DNA of 64,000 bases from an uncultured bacterium (GCA_934875375.1 CAKXHL010000001.1:1-64000), one strand, 5' to 3'. Shown: positions 31,915 through 41,074, counted from the first letter of the stretch. The notes: generated by a model from the sequence alone, not told the origin. Made by a program: numbers and translations.

Positions 31915-34900
31915 ATGGCTTATTTGCTGAACAACAAAAAAATATTGGGAATCGTCATCGGCGTTCTGCTGGCGGTCATTACCCTCACTGTTACCGTGGT
32001 AGCAGTGGTGGCAAATACGCCGGAGAAAGATCCTGCCGACAATCCAGGCCACAGTGCCGTAGAAGACCCGGTGGACGATCCGGAAAATGAACCGGGAGAA
32101 GTGCCAGGTCAGCAGCCGGTGGATGAAGAGCCGGATAATACGTCGGTGGTGTTCAATAATCCGGACGAGATGCGCGGAGTTTGGCTGGTTCCGGGGACAG
32201 ATTTTCTGACCGGCGGAAACTATGACGCGGCAACTGTAAAAGCAGCGATTGACAGTGCGGTTGCCGACGCTAAAAACCTGATGATGAACACGATCATCAT
32301 TGATTCGGTATATGGGGATTATGTCTTGTATCAAAGCGGTACAGCGGCCAGTGTTCCCACGAATTTTGACGTGATGGAGTATATCATTGCCAAATGCCGG
32401 GAAAATGGATTGTTTGTTTATTCGACCTTCGATGTGCTGAAAGTTCAGCAGGACGGCAAAAATGTAGCCGCTGACAAAGTGGATGCAGCGGTTTTAAGCT
32501 CTGTAACGGAAAACGCAAAGGCGCTTGCTCAGAAATATGGGCTGGATGGCGTTTTACTGGATCATTATTATCTGGCTTCTTCCGGGAATGGCACTGCTTA
32601 TGCGTCATATTTAAGCACTGGCGGCGGCATGGGTTTTGAAAACTATATGTATAGTGCCACCGAATCTGCCATGAAAGCAGTGGTGGACGCATTCCATCAA
32701 GGCCGGCGCAGCATTCAGGTGGGCCTTTTGTCCGATGCCGTATGGGCGAATAAGGACGTTAACGATGCGGGGTCGGATACATCGGCCAGTTTCCAGGCGC
32801 TGATCAACGGCTACGCGGATACAAAGAGCTTTGTGGAGCGGGGTTACTACGATTTTGTTGCGGTAAAGGCATTCGCAGCCAGAAGCAATTCTGCGACGCC
32901 GTTTGCCACTGTCGTCAAATGGTGGGCAGCTTTGGCACAGCAGAAAAATATTCCGCTGTATGCGGTGCAGGCTTCCAGCAAATCGGTTTCCACCGAAACG
33001 GGATGGACAAGCCCCGCCGAGCTGACAGAGCAGGTGATGGCGGCCAGAGAAATTGCCGGGTACAAAGGCAGCATGTTCGACTCTTTAAGCCGCCTGAAAG
33101 CAGACCCACAAGGAAGCACAACCGCCCTGCAGAAGCTGTTTAAAGAAGAGCTGGATGTCGAGTATTTTGCGACCAAGCTGGAGATAGCCAAGCCCCAGAA
33201 AACTACTTTCACGACCTATGAGCCTACGGTGGTATTCAGCGGATCTTCTGACCCCTATTTTGATGCATTATTCAACGGAGAAAAACTGGAACGGGATCAA
33301 AACGGTTATTTCAGCATGGAATTGGAATTGAAGCCGGGACAAAATACCTTTACTTTCAAGCACAAGGATCAGACGGTGACCTATAATATTACCCGTGTGG
33401 TCAAGGTTTTGGAGAGCATTTCGCCGCAGGGCAACCTGACCGTAAATGGGGGAACGGAAGTCACTGTGTCCGCAATGGCGTACAAAGACGCGAAAGTGAC
33501 CGCCTCGTTGGGCGGCCAATCGATTCAGTTAACCCGCGATACGGCAGAGGATGATTCTACGGATAAAGACACGAACTTTGTGAAATTCAGTGGTAAGTTC
33601 ACGGTTCCAGCCGGAACCTCTTCGGTGCAGAAGCTGGGTAATATCAATATTTCTGCAACCTGGAGCGGCGTGACCGATTCTCTGCAGGGCGCTTATGTGA
33701 CCATCAACAAAAAAGTGCAGATCAGAGACGGCGTATTGGTACAGGTAACTGCGTCCCAGGCGGAGACTTTCCCAGACAACACTTTGGACGATTTGTCGCA
33801 ACCGTCTTATTTCCCGCTTTGTAAAGGCAGCTTGGATTTTGTTGTCGGTGACGAGCTGATCTACAAAGAGGGCGGAACCACCTACTCTTACTACAACCTG
33901 GCCTCCGGTCGGCGTGTTTATTCAAAAGATATTACCACGGTGGGCGGCTCTATGGAAAACAATGTGATTTCCGGCCTGCAGGTGGTCAGCGACAGCGGAC
34001 ACACCTATGTCAAACTGAAAATGTCCCAAAAGGCGGCGTATACTTTCCAATATTCTTCCGGCGCTATCACCATCGACTTCCACTATACCGACAGTGTGCC
34101 GGATGATCTGAGCCTTTCGAAGAATCCGCTGTTTAGTTCCGCAACTTGGAGCGGCAGTACGCTGAAACTCAAACTGAAAAGTGGATTTTTGGGGTATAAA
34201 GCCTATTATGAATCGGATACTGGATATCTGGTGTTCCAGTGTAATAACCCGCCTGCTTCTATGAGCAGCGCCAGAATTGTAATCGATCCCGGGCACTGCA
34301 ATACGGATCCGGGTGCACTGGGATTCCGTGAGGATTACAATGAGTATGAAGTGAATCTGGCTATTTCCAAATATCTCAAAGCAGAATTGGAATCCATGGG
34401 CGCTTATGTTTACATGAACAATACCACCAACGGCAAGGTGGAACTGCTGACAAGACTTAACAACGGCAAGAGCGCAGATCCGCACCTTTTGATCAGTGTG
34501 CATGCAAACTCTGCTACCAGCTCTTCGGCCAGCGGTTCGGAAGCTTACTATTTCAATGCATTTTCCAGTGATTTGGCTTCGAAAGCAAGTTCGGCAACAG
34601 CCAGTGCGTTGGAAACGGGAAACCGCGGCGCGAAATTCGGGCGTTTTTACATGACGCGCGACAGTGAATTCCCGGCAATCCTGTTGGAAACTGGATTTGT
34701 TTCCAACCAGTCGGAGTATTACAAGCTGATCACAGCCAGTTACCAGAAGTCCATTGCATCGTCGGTAGCCTCTTCCATCAAATCCTTCCTTTCTTCCATG
34801 GGAATGGGAAATGTGGCAACCGGCACACAGTCGGTGGGTGATATGTCCGGCGGCTCTGCGGTAGCTGTCACTGATATTGCTTTAGATCAGACCAAAGCGA

Positions 34901-35673
34901 CGATCAAAGCCGGTGAAACGCTGTCTTTGACCGCTTCGATTAAGCCGGAAAACGCTACCAACAAAGAGGCGCTCTGGAGCAGTTCTGACGAGTCGGTGGC
35001 AACGGTCGACGCCAATGGTACCGTCACCGGCAAAAAAGAAGGAACCGCTACTATTACGGCGAAAACCGTCAGCGGCGGAAAGACAGCTACCTGCAAAATC
35101 ACGGTAAAAGGCTCGGCGGTAACCGTCAGCTTAAACCGGAGCGAAATTGCGCTGCAAAAAGGCGACAAATATCAGTTAACCGCTTCGGCTACCGGTGGCA
35201 GCGGTGAGATTACTTACAGCTGGAAGACAGAGAATGGGAATATCGCGTCGGTAGATGCGAACGGCATGGTAACGGCGCAGGGAAACGGGACGGTAACGAT
35301 TATCGTAACGGCGAGCAACGGTGCGACCGCAGCCTGCAAAGTCACAGTTTCCTCCTCTTCCAGCAGTTCGTCCAACAGCGATAGTTCTTCTTCCGGCAGT
35401 TCATCTTCCGAGTTGGATGGCATTGTTCCGGAAGAGGATGAAATCTCCGTCAGTCGCGGAAACAGCAAGCAGCTGACCTATGAAGTGCGTCCTGCCAGCG
35501 CAAATCCTAAAGTCACTTTCAAAAGCAGCGACATAAAGGTTGCAACGGTTACAGATGACGGGGTTGTTGTCGGCGTAAAATCGGGTGTTGCTACGATTAC
35601 TCTGACGGCGGAAGATGGTTCCACCTGTGAATGGACCGTTACCGTGACAGACGGCGGTTCCATTTGGCATTAA
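31915..35673 (+). CDS. GHL10-like domain fused to N-acetylmuramoyl-L-alanine amidase and Big2 repeats
   Basis: A 1252-residue surface enzyme. A membrane anchor at residues 9-33 is followed by a Pro/Glu linker. A GHL10-like barrel (about 84-425) has MRGVWLVPGTDF and YGLDGVLLDHYYLA. About 350 residues of beta-rich sequence follow. An Amidase_3 domain (about 787-965) has its zinc and catalytic residues in place: H794 in DPGH, E810, H863 in SVHAN and E925 in LLETGF. Two Big2 repeats follow, then a Ser-rich spacer and a third Big2 repeat to the end. The amidase frees stem peptides from MurNAc; the barrel may cut the glycans thus bared. It lies 51 bases after the stand-alone GHL10 gene. The ribosome site is GGGGGAGG. 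Confidence 0.9.
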   Translation: MAYLLNNKKILGIVIGVLLAVITLTVTVVAVVANTPEKDPADNPGHSAVEDPVDDPENEPGEVPGQQPVDEEPDNTSVVFNNPDEMRGVWLVPGTDFLTGGNYDAATVKAAIDSAVADAKNLMMNTIIIDSVYGDYVLYQSGTAASVPTNFDVMEYIIAKCRENGLFVYSTFDVLKVQQDGKNVAADKVDAAVLSSVTENAKALAQKYGLDGVLLDHYYLASSGNGTAYASYLSTGGGMGFENYMYSATESAMKAVVDAFHQGRRSIQVGLLSDAVWANKDVNDAGSDTSASFQALINGYADTKSFVERGYYDFVAVKAFAARSNSATPFATVVKWWAALAQQKNIPLYAVQASSKSVSTETGWTSPAELTEQVMAAREIAGYKGSMFDSLSRLKADPQGSTTALQKLFKEELDVEYFATKLEIAKPQKTTFTTYEPTVVFSGSSDPYFDALFNGEKLERDQNGYFSMELELKPGQNTFTFKHKDQTVTYNITRVVKVLESISPQGNLTVNGGTEVTVSAMAYKDAKVTASLGGQSIQLTRDTAEDDSTDKDTNFVKFSGKFTVPAGTSSVQKLGNINISATWSGVTDSLQGAYVTINKKVQIRDGVLVQVTASQAETFPDNTLDDLSQPSYFPLCKGSLDFVVGDELIYKEGGTTYSYYNLASGRRVYSKDITTVGGSMENNVISGLQVVSDSGHTYVKLKMSQKAAYTFQYSSGAITIDFHYTDSVPDDLSLSKNPLFSSATWSGSTLKLKLKSGFLGYKAYYESDTGYLVFQCNNPPASMSSARIVIDPGHCNTDPGALGFREDYNEYEVNLAISKYLKAELESMGAYVYMNNTTNGKVELLTRLNNGKSADPHLLISVHANSATSSSASGSEAYYFNAFSSDLASKASSATASALETGNRGAKFGRFYMTRDSEFPAILLETGFVSNQSEYYKLITASYQKSIASSVASSIKSFLSSMGMGNVATGTQSVGDMSGGSAVAVTDIALDQTKATIKAGETLSLTASIKPENATNKEALWSSSDESVATVDANGTVTGKKEGTATITAKTVSGGKTATCKITVKGSAVTVSLNRSEIALQKGDKYQLTASATGGSGEITYSWKTENGNIASVDANGMVTAQGNGTVTIIVTASNGATAACKVTVSSSSSSSSNSDSSSSGSSSSELDGIVPEEDEISVSRGNSKQLTYEVRPASANPKVTFKSSDIKVATVTDDGVVVGVKSGVATITLTAEDGSTCEWTVTVTDGGSIWH

Positions 35674-35730
35674 CTGCCTTGAGGCTGCCGTATTATTCCA
35701 AGCAAAAATATCCATAAGCCATTGGAATTT

Positions 35731-35766
35731 GAGAAAGCGTTCTTTCGTGGGGCGCTTTCTCTTTTT
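35731..35766 (+). terminator. Terminator of the GHL10/amidase unit
   Basis: GAGAAAGCG (35731-35739) pairs with CGCTTTCTC (35753-35761), then TTTTT. Confidence 0.85.
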
Positions 35767-35827
35767 GCATATTTTGTCCGTTTTTTGCATAGGATGGCTC
35801 AGGAAACAAAAAACGGAGGCAGAAAAT

Positions 35828-36799
35828 ATGGCTGATCGTCGGGATTACAGCGGTCGCAGGAGCGGCCCGACTTACAAGGAGGGTTCTTATTACCATCGGA
35901 AAAATGCGTACAAAAAAAGCACTGGTATCCTGCCCTACCAAATCGCAGTTTGCACTGTTTTACTGCTGTGCTTACTGGGAGGATGGATGACAGATGCCCA
36001 ATGGTTTGCCGAAGGGAAACAGCTGCTGCTGGTTCAAATCAATGCAGCGGACCAGACAAAGCGGGTGGGAAATATGCTGTCTGGCATTTTAAAAAGAGAC
36101 GAAACGGAAAAGCAGGCACCTGCGACCACGCCGGATGCCGCGTCTTTGTCTCCGCCATCAGATCAAGCGCAGCAGGCAGGGGTGTCGCCGGAAAAACTGA
36201 AGCAGTTGTACCGTTACATTGAACAGTATGGAAAAAGTGGTGAGGAAGAGCAGGCTGCATCTACTGGGCTGACCGGTATGGGGGGATACCTGCCGGTCAG
36301 TGTTTCCGGTACTGGCGCTACCCAATATCCGGCGCCGGAAGGGTGTCTGCTTTCTCCGGTGGCGGTCAGTGCAAAACCGCTTTTGCCACTGAAAAGGGCT
36401 ACTGTTACCAGTATTTTTGGGTACCGGATTCACCCGATTACCGGCGAACTGGACTTTCATACGGGGCTGGACCTGGCGGCAGCCCAGGGTACGCGTATCG
36501 CCGCCGCTTGGCCCGGAACAGTGAGTGAGGTTGGCTGGTCGGATATTTACGGAAACTATGCGCTCGTCAGCCACGGCAGTGGACTGGCGACTTTTTATGC
36601 ACACTGCGATTTGATTGCCGTGACAGAAGGAACGGTGCTGCGGCAGGGAGAACTGATCGGCTATGTGGGCTCCACCGGATGGTCTACCGGACCGCACCTG
36701 CATTGGGAAATTCGTGTGAACGGAATGCGGGTAGATCCAGCTTGGATTTTTGGCACCAGACAGGCTGTACAGCAGGAGGACGAAGTTGCCGGGCAGTAA
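35828..36799 (+). CDS. M23-family membrane protein, SpoIVFA-like by position
   Basis: A 323-residue protein. A basic cytoplasmic N-terminus leads to one membrane helix (about 39-56), an external linker of low complexity and a C-terminal M23/LytM domain from about residue 185. Zinc ligands H211 and D215 (HTGLDLA) and the HxH pair H290/H292 (GPHLHWEIR) are present, so peptidase activity is possible. In SpoIVFA the domain is inactive. The ATG at 35828 follows CGGAGGCAG. It overlaps the site-2 protease gene by 14 bases, the spoIVFA-spoIVFB order. It could tether and inhibit the protease or cut peptidoglycan itself. Confidence 0.8.
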   Translation: MADRRDYSGRRSGPTYKEGSYYHRKNAYKKSTGILPYQIAVCTVLLLCLLGGWMTDAQWFAEGKQLLLVQINAADQTKRVGNMLSGILKRDETEKQAPATTPDAASLSPPSDQAQQAGVSPEKLKQLYRYIEQYGKSGEEEQAASTGLTGMGGYLPVSVSGTGATQYPAPEGCLLSPVAVSAKPLLPLKRATVTSIFGYRIHPITGELDFHTGLDLAAAQGTRIAAAWPGTVSEVGWSDIYGNYALVSHGSGLATFYAHCDLIAVTEGTVLRQGELIGYVGSTGWSTGPHLHWEIRVNGMRVDPAWIFGTRQAVQQEDEVAGQ

Positions 36800-37367
36800 T
36801 ATCAAAACAGAAATACAAATTTCCGTTCCTTTTTTATGCGGTCTGATTCTGTTTTTACTTGTTGACCGCACCGGCCTTGGCGGGCAAATGGTGCTGGCTG
36901 CCCTTTCTCATGAGATCGGTCATCTGTTGGCGATGACTGTATTGGGAGAACAGCCTCAGAAGATCGTATTCGGCAGTTTTGGCATCCGGATTGAAAAACG
37001 CCCGGGAACCCGTCTATCTTATCACAAAGAGATTTTGATTTATGCCGCGGGTCCTGCGGTCAATCTGCTGGCCGCAGGACTGTTTGCTGGACATCCGGCG
37101 GTTTGCCGGGTTCATCTTTTGCTGGGGATTTTCAATCTTCTCCCCGTCGGCGTTCTGGATGGCGGGCAGATTTTGCGCTGCTTTCTCCAAAAGCGAATGG
37201 AGATTAGCCGGGCGGATTTCTGGCAGAGAACCATTTCCTTTTTGGGGGGCGCAGGACTGGCGGTACTGGCTGCGGTGATATTTTGGAATAGCGGTTACAA
37301 CGCTTCCTTGCTGGTGACATCCGCTTATCTGCTGTGGCTGCTTTTGGTTGGAAACGGGGAAATTTGA
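36786..37367 (+). CDS. Site-2 protease, M50 family (SpoIVFB-like)
   Basis: A 193-residue intramembrane metalloprotease. The zinc motif is ALSHEIGHLLA (H42, E43, H46) and the third ligand D125 is in LLPVGVLDGGQ. Four to six membrane segments are seen. SpoIVFB processes pro-sigma-K in the mother cell during sporulation. The same fold also serves in other signalling, so the role is inferred from the preceding SpoIVFA-like gene. The start is TTG at 36786, inside the end of the M23 gene, with AGGAGGA six bases before. No ATG fits. It is shorter than Bacillus SpoIVFB (about 288), lacking the C-terminal CBS domain. Confidence 0.85.
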   Translation: MPGSNIKTEIQISVPFLCGLILFLLVDRTGLGGQMVLAALSHEIGHLLAMTVLGEQPQKIVFGSFGIRIEKRPGTRLSYHKEILIYAAGPAVNLLAAGLFAGHPAVCRVHLLLGIFNLLPVGVLDGGQILRCFLQKRMEISRADFWQRTISFLGGAGLAVLAAVIFWNSGYNASLLVTSAYLLWLLLVGNGEI

Positions 37368-37877
37368 GCGGATGCGTGTCATTGCCGCCAGGTTAAAAGA
37401 CAGACGGAATGGGTCTTTCAACGATTGGAAATCCCAGATTTCTTTTAAAATATCCGCTGCAAGAGCATACGGCTTAGACAAACCGGATGTTCTTGTTTTT
37501 GCAGCTTTATTCCAATCTACATAGAAAACTGTTTGTGTCTTCGAGGAGATTTCTTAGTGCGCGGTATCTGGCACGTCGGCTGGTCTTTCCCGGATACTTT
37601 AGAAATAAGTCCAGAGAGAGTTTGATTATCTACTGCAATAAACATCCATGTATCATTTTTCTTATGGTGTTTTTTATGCGGATCCTCCTTTTAAAAGTGT
37701 GGAATGCCGCCGGGCAGATAATAAAAAAGGACTTTTTCCTATAACACCATATGCTGCAATACGAAAAGCCCTTCTGAAAAGACGGATCCTTTCTATTTGA
37801 TTTATCAACAGTACAACACATGTGAAAAGAAAAGTAAATTTCCAGCTGAATACAGTCTGCTATGAATGGAAATAGGG
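37368..37877. other. Non-coding or decayed stretch of about 510 bases
   Basis: No recognisable gene. A 46-codon plus-strand frame (37373-37513) and minus-strand frames of up to 63 codons have no good ribosome sites and match nothing known to me. Base composition drops towards AT. In related genomes an RNase E/G gene lies near the SpoIVFB and radical-SAM genes; nothing of it is visible here. Confidence 0.4.
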
Positions 37878-37906
37878 TTGCATTCAGCTATCAGTTCCGA
37901 TATAAT
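37878..37906 (+). promoter_or_regulatory. Promoter of the radical-SAM pair
   Basis: TTGCAT (37878-37883), a 17-base spacer and TATAAT (37901-37906), 46 bases before the ATG. Confidence 0.75.
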
Positions 37907-37951
37907 AAAATTTTGATATGGCCGAAAATGTGATAGAATGGGAGAAAAACC

Positions 37952-39784
37952 ATGAATTCTCAACTGGAACGAATTTTTATGAAGGTACAAAAGCCGGGCC
38001 GCTATACCGGCGGGGAGCTCAACAGTGTAGTAAAGGATCCTGCGGCGGTGGACTTTCGATTTGCTTTTTGCTTTCCCGATCTGTATGAAGTGGGAATGTC
38101 CCATCTGGGCATGAAAATTTTGTATTCTTTATACAATCGGGAAGAAAACATGTGGTGCGAGCGGGTTTTTGCGCCGGACACGGATATGGAAGCGATGATG
38201 CGCAAAGAGGGCATCCCGCTGTTTGGGCTGGAAAGCCGTGATCCCATCCGGGATTTTGACATGGTGGGCTTTACGCTGCAATATGAAATGTCCTATACGG
38301 CGATTCTCAACATGCTGGATCTGGCAGGGATCCCGCTGCGCACGTCGCAGCGGACAAGCCTGGCGCCGATGATCATTGCTGGGGGTCCCTGTGCCTGCAA
38401 CCCGGAACCGCTTGCGGATTTTATCGACCTGTTCGTGCTAGGCGAAGGGGAAGAGGTCAATCTGGAACTGGCCCATCTGTTTTTGCAGGCAAAGAAAGAA
38501 GGCTGGAGCCGTGAGGAGTATCTGCGCCGTGCCTGCAAAATCGAAGGGGTATATGTTCCGTCGCTGTACGAAGTGTCCTATCAAGAGGATGGTACCATTC
38601 GGGCAGTAACACCCCGGGACGGCGCGCCGGCGGTGGTACATAAGCGGATTGTGAAAGATTTGGACCGCGTTTTCTTTCCGGACAGTTTTGTAGTACCGTT
38701 TTTGGAAACGGTTCACGACCGGGCCGTAATTGAGCTGTTCCGCGGCTGCATTCGCGGTTGCCGGTTCTGTCAGGCCGGATTTATTTACCGGCCGTTTCGG
38801 GAGAAAAACTATGAAACACTCAACAAAAATGGCTGCGATTTATGCGCGTCTACCGGCTATGATGAGATTTCGCTGTCGTCTTTGTCCACCAGCGACTACT
38901 CCCAGCTGGAAGATCTTTTGGAGGAGATGCTCCCTTGGACGGAGCAGGATAAGGTGAACCTGTCCCTGCCATCTTTGCGGATTGACAATTTTTCTCCCAG
39001 CTTGATGGAAAAGATCACCAAGGTGCGCAAAAGCGGTCTGACCTTTGCCCCAGAGGCGGGAACGCAGCGCATGCGGAATGTCATCAACAAAAATGTTACC
39101 GAAGAAGAGGTGCTGGCCACCTGCCGGACCGCGTTTGAAGGTGGGTATACTTCGGTGAAGCTCTATTTTATGATGGGCCTGCCCACCGAAACCAAAGAAG
39201 ATATCGAAGGGGTAGTGGACCTGGCGCAGAAAGTGGTGGATTTATTTTACAGTCTGCCGGATAAGCCCAAGGGGAAAGGGGTTAACGTTACGGTCAGTTT
39301 GGCCTGCTTTGTGCCGAAGCCTTTTACGCCCTTCGAGTTCGAGCCGCAGGATACAGAGGAAATGCTGCGGGAAAAGCAGCATCATATGGTAGGATATAAC
39401 CGCAGCAAAAAAATCCGGATTAATTACCATGAATCCCAAACCAGTTTTTTAGAAGCGGTATTGGCCCGGGGAGATCGGCGGCTGTGCGCAGTGCTGGAAG
39501 ATGCTTGGAAAAACGGCTGCAAACTGGACGGATGGACAGAGCATTTCAATTATAACGCTTGGATGGCGGCATTTGAGAAAAACGGAGTGGACGGAAGTTT
39601 TTACGCCAACCGGACCCGTTCTTACGACGAAGTGATGCCCTGGGATCATCTGGATTACGGCGTGACCAAACAGTTTTTGATTCGGGAAAGCCAAAAAGCC
39701 CATGGGGACGCGCCTACTCCCAACTGCCGGGAAAAGTGTTCCGGCTGCGGCGCCAACTGCCTGATAGGAAGGAGTTGTTTTTGA
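37952..39784 (+). CDS. B12-binding-type radical SAM protein, TIGR03960 family
   Basis: A 610-residue radical SAM enzyme. An N-terminal Rossmann-like B12-binding-type domain is followed by the cluster motif RGCIRGCRFC (C266, C270, C273), the TIM barrel (LSLSSLSTSDYSQLEDLL, FAPEAGTQRMRNVINKNV) and a C-terminal cysteine group (NCREKCSGCGANC). The family is nearly always encoded next to TIGR03936, with which it overlaps here by one base. Its reaction is not established. In many Firmicutes the pair sits with RNase G and rplU, pointing to RNA or ribosome modification. Confidence 0.9.
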   Translation: MNSQLERIFMKVQKPGRYTGGELNSVVKDPAAVDFRFAFCFPDLYEVGMSHLGMKILYSLYNREENMWCERVFAPDTDMEAMMRKEGIPLFGLESRDPIRDFDMVGFTLQYEMSYTAILNMLDLAGIPLRTSQRTSLAPMIIAGGPCACNPEPLADFIDLFVLGEGEEVNLELAHLFLQAKKEGWSREEYLRRACKIEGVYVPSLYEVSYQEDGTIRAVTPRDGAPAVVHKRIVKDLDRVFFPDSFVVPFLETVHDRAVIELFRGCIRGCRFCQAGFIYRPFREKNYETLNKNGCDLCASTGYDEISLSSLSTSDYSQLEDLLEEMLPWTEQDKVNLSLPSLRIDNFSPSLMEKITKVRKSGLTFAPEAGTQRMRNVINKNVTEEEVLATCRTAFEGGYTSVKLYFMMGLPTETKEDIEGVVDLAQKVVDLFYSLPDKPKGKGVNVTVSLACFVPKPFTPFEFEPQDTEEMLREKQHHMVGYNRSKKIRINYHESQTSFLEAVLARGDRRLCAVLEDAWKNGCKLDGWTEHFNYNAWMAAFEKNGVDGSFYANRTRSYDEVMPWDHLDYGVTKQFLIRESQKAHGDAPTPNCREKCSGCGANCLIGRSCF

Positions 39785-40443
39785 TGGAGCCGATACGGGT
39801 GTTTTACCGAAAAACCGATACAGCCAAATATATTTCCCATCTGGATATCAACCGCTGTTTTCAGCGGGCGATGAAACGGGCCGGGATTCCGTTGTGGTTC
39901 ACGGAAGGATTTAATCCCCACGCATATCTGACTTTTCCGCTGCCGCTGGCGCTCGGATACGAGAGTTTGTGCGAATGTGTGGATTTTCGGCTGACACAGC
40001 CGATGGAATCTGGAGAGATTGTAGACCGCCTCAACCGCGTGCTTCCCATGGGATTAAAAGCATATGCCGCCGCGCCTCCGGTTTATAAGGCAGCAGACAT
40101 CGCGCTGGCAGCCTATACGGTATGGTTGACGCTGGCCGACACGGATTCGGAACAGTCTGTCCGGATTTTAGAGGCGTTTTTTGCGCAGCCCGAGATTACT
40201 GCTATGAAGCGGACCAAAAAGGGTGAAAGAGAGATTTCGCTCAAAGAGCATCTGCACGGTCTTTCCCTTCAAGCGGATGGAGATATGGTATTGCTTTCGG
40301 TCCAGTTGCCGGCAGGAAATGAGCTGAATATCAATCCCACGCTGGTGCTGGATGCCTTTGGAGTGCAAACGGGAATGCTCATTGACCGGCTAGCGGTACA
40401 GAAAACAGCGGTGCTGACCAAGGACGGAAAGAATTTTGCATAA
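39784..40443 (+). CDS. TIGR03936-family radical SAM-associated protein
   Basis: A 219-residue DUF2344 protein (IRVFYRKTDTAKYISHLDIN, AGIPLWFTEGFNPHAYLTFPLPLALGYES) always found beside or fused to TIGR03960. The start ATG overlaps the upstream stop by one base, behind AAGGAG, so the two are coupled. It has no cysteine cluster and is likely a substrate-binding or structural partner. The stop is followed at once by the rplS promoter. The RNase E/G gene often found next is absent here. Confidence 0.88.
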   Translation: MEPIRVFYRKTDTAKYISHLDINRCFQRAMKRAGIPLWFTEGFNPHAYLTFPLPLALGYESLCECVDFRLTQPMESGEIVDRLNRVLPMGLKAYAAAPPVYKAADIALAAYTVWLTLADTDSEQSVRILEAFFAQPEITAMKRTKKGEREISLKEHLHGLSLQADGDMVLLSVQLPAGNELNINPTLVLDAFGVQTGMLIDRLAVQKTAVLTKDGKNFA

Positions 40444-40447
40444 TCTC

Positions 40448-40476
40448 TTGCTTTTTTAGAAGGGATATGGTAACAT
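40448..40476 (+). promoter_or_regulatory. Promoter of rplS
   Basis: TTGCTT (40448-40453), a 17-base spacer and TAACAT (40471-40476), with an extended TG before the -10. Confidence 0.5.
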
Positions 40477-40483
40477 ATATGAG

Positions 40484-40608
40484 CATTATGTGCCGTCGTA
40501 TTCCGCGACGGGAGTTGATGCCCGGCTATGCCGTGACATTAAAGCGGGCGGTCCTCTGTCATTCACGCAATGAGTATGAACGTCTGAAAATATGAGGAGG
40601 ATATGAAA
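40484..40608 (+). promoter_or_regulatory. Structured 5' leader of rplS (candidate L19 leader)
   Basis: About 125 bases of untranslated leader. The hairpin CCGTCG (40493-40498) with CGACGG (40506-40511) is perfect, and a second GTGACA/TGTCA arm pair follows. Firmicutes rplS transcripts often carry an autoregulatory L19 leader. I cannot confirm the Rfam match by eye. Confidence 0.45.
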
Positions 40609-40953
40609 ATGGATGCTTTGAAACTGATTGCACAGGACAGCCTGAAAGCCGAAGTGCCTTCTTTCGAGGTTGGTGACTCTGTAAGAGTTCACGTGAAAAT
40701 TAAAGAGGGTGACAGAGAGAGAATTCAGGTATTTGAAGGTACTGTCATCGCCAAAAAACACGGCGGTGTTGCCGAGACCTTTACCGTTCGCCGCGTTTCC
40801 CATGGCTGCGGTGTGGAGAGAGTTTTCCCGCTGCATTCTCCGAACGTGGACAAGGTGGAGATTGTCCGTCAGGGTCGCGTTCGCCGTGCGAAACTGTACT
40901 ACCTCAGAGATAGAGTGGGCAAGGCTGCAAAGGTCAAATCCAAAATCAGATAG
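40609..40953 (+). CDS. rplS: 50S ribosomal protein L19
   Basis: A 114-residue L19, with FEVGDSVRVHVKIKEGDRER, VFEGTVIAKKHGG and GVERVFPLHSPNVDKVEIV. L19 lies at the 30S-50S interface. I choose the ATG at 40609 because AGGAGG is eight bases upstream; the ATG at 40603 is too close. In most Firmicutes rplS follows trmD. Here it is some 21 kb away and monocistronic, with its own promoter, leader and terminator. Confidence 0.97.
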   Translation: MDALKLIAQDSLKAEVPSFEVGDSVRVHVKIKEGDRERIQVFEGTVIAKKHGGVAETFTVRRVSHGCGVERVFPLHSPNVDKVEIVRQGRVRRAKLYYLRDRVGKAAKVKSKIR

Positions 40954-40966
40954 TTTTGATAAAGCC

Positions 40967-40996
40967 AAAGCCGGCGCTAATCAGCGCCGGCTTTTT
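40967..40996 (+). terminator. rplS terminator
   Basis: AGCCGGCGCT (40969-40978) and AGCGCCGGCT (40983-40992), a perfect 10-bp stem with a 4-base loop, then T. Confidence 0.92.
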
Positions 40997-41074
40997 ATAT
41001 GGCGAAAATAGTCCAAATTTTACAAATTATTCAGTTTTTACGTCAATAAGCCCGTGGAAGAAAAAATCCACGTG

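Noticed and set aside
37630..37821. 63-codon minus frame in the dead stretch
   Set aside because: No recognisable domain, and its sequence is dominated by basic residues from AT-rich DNA.
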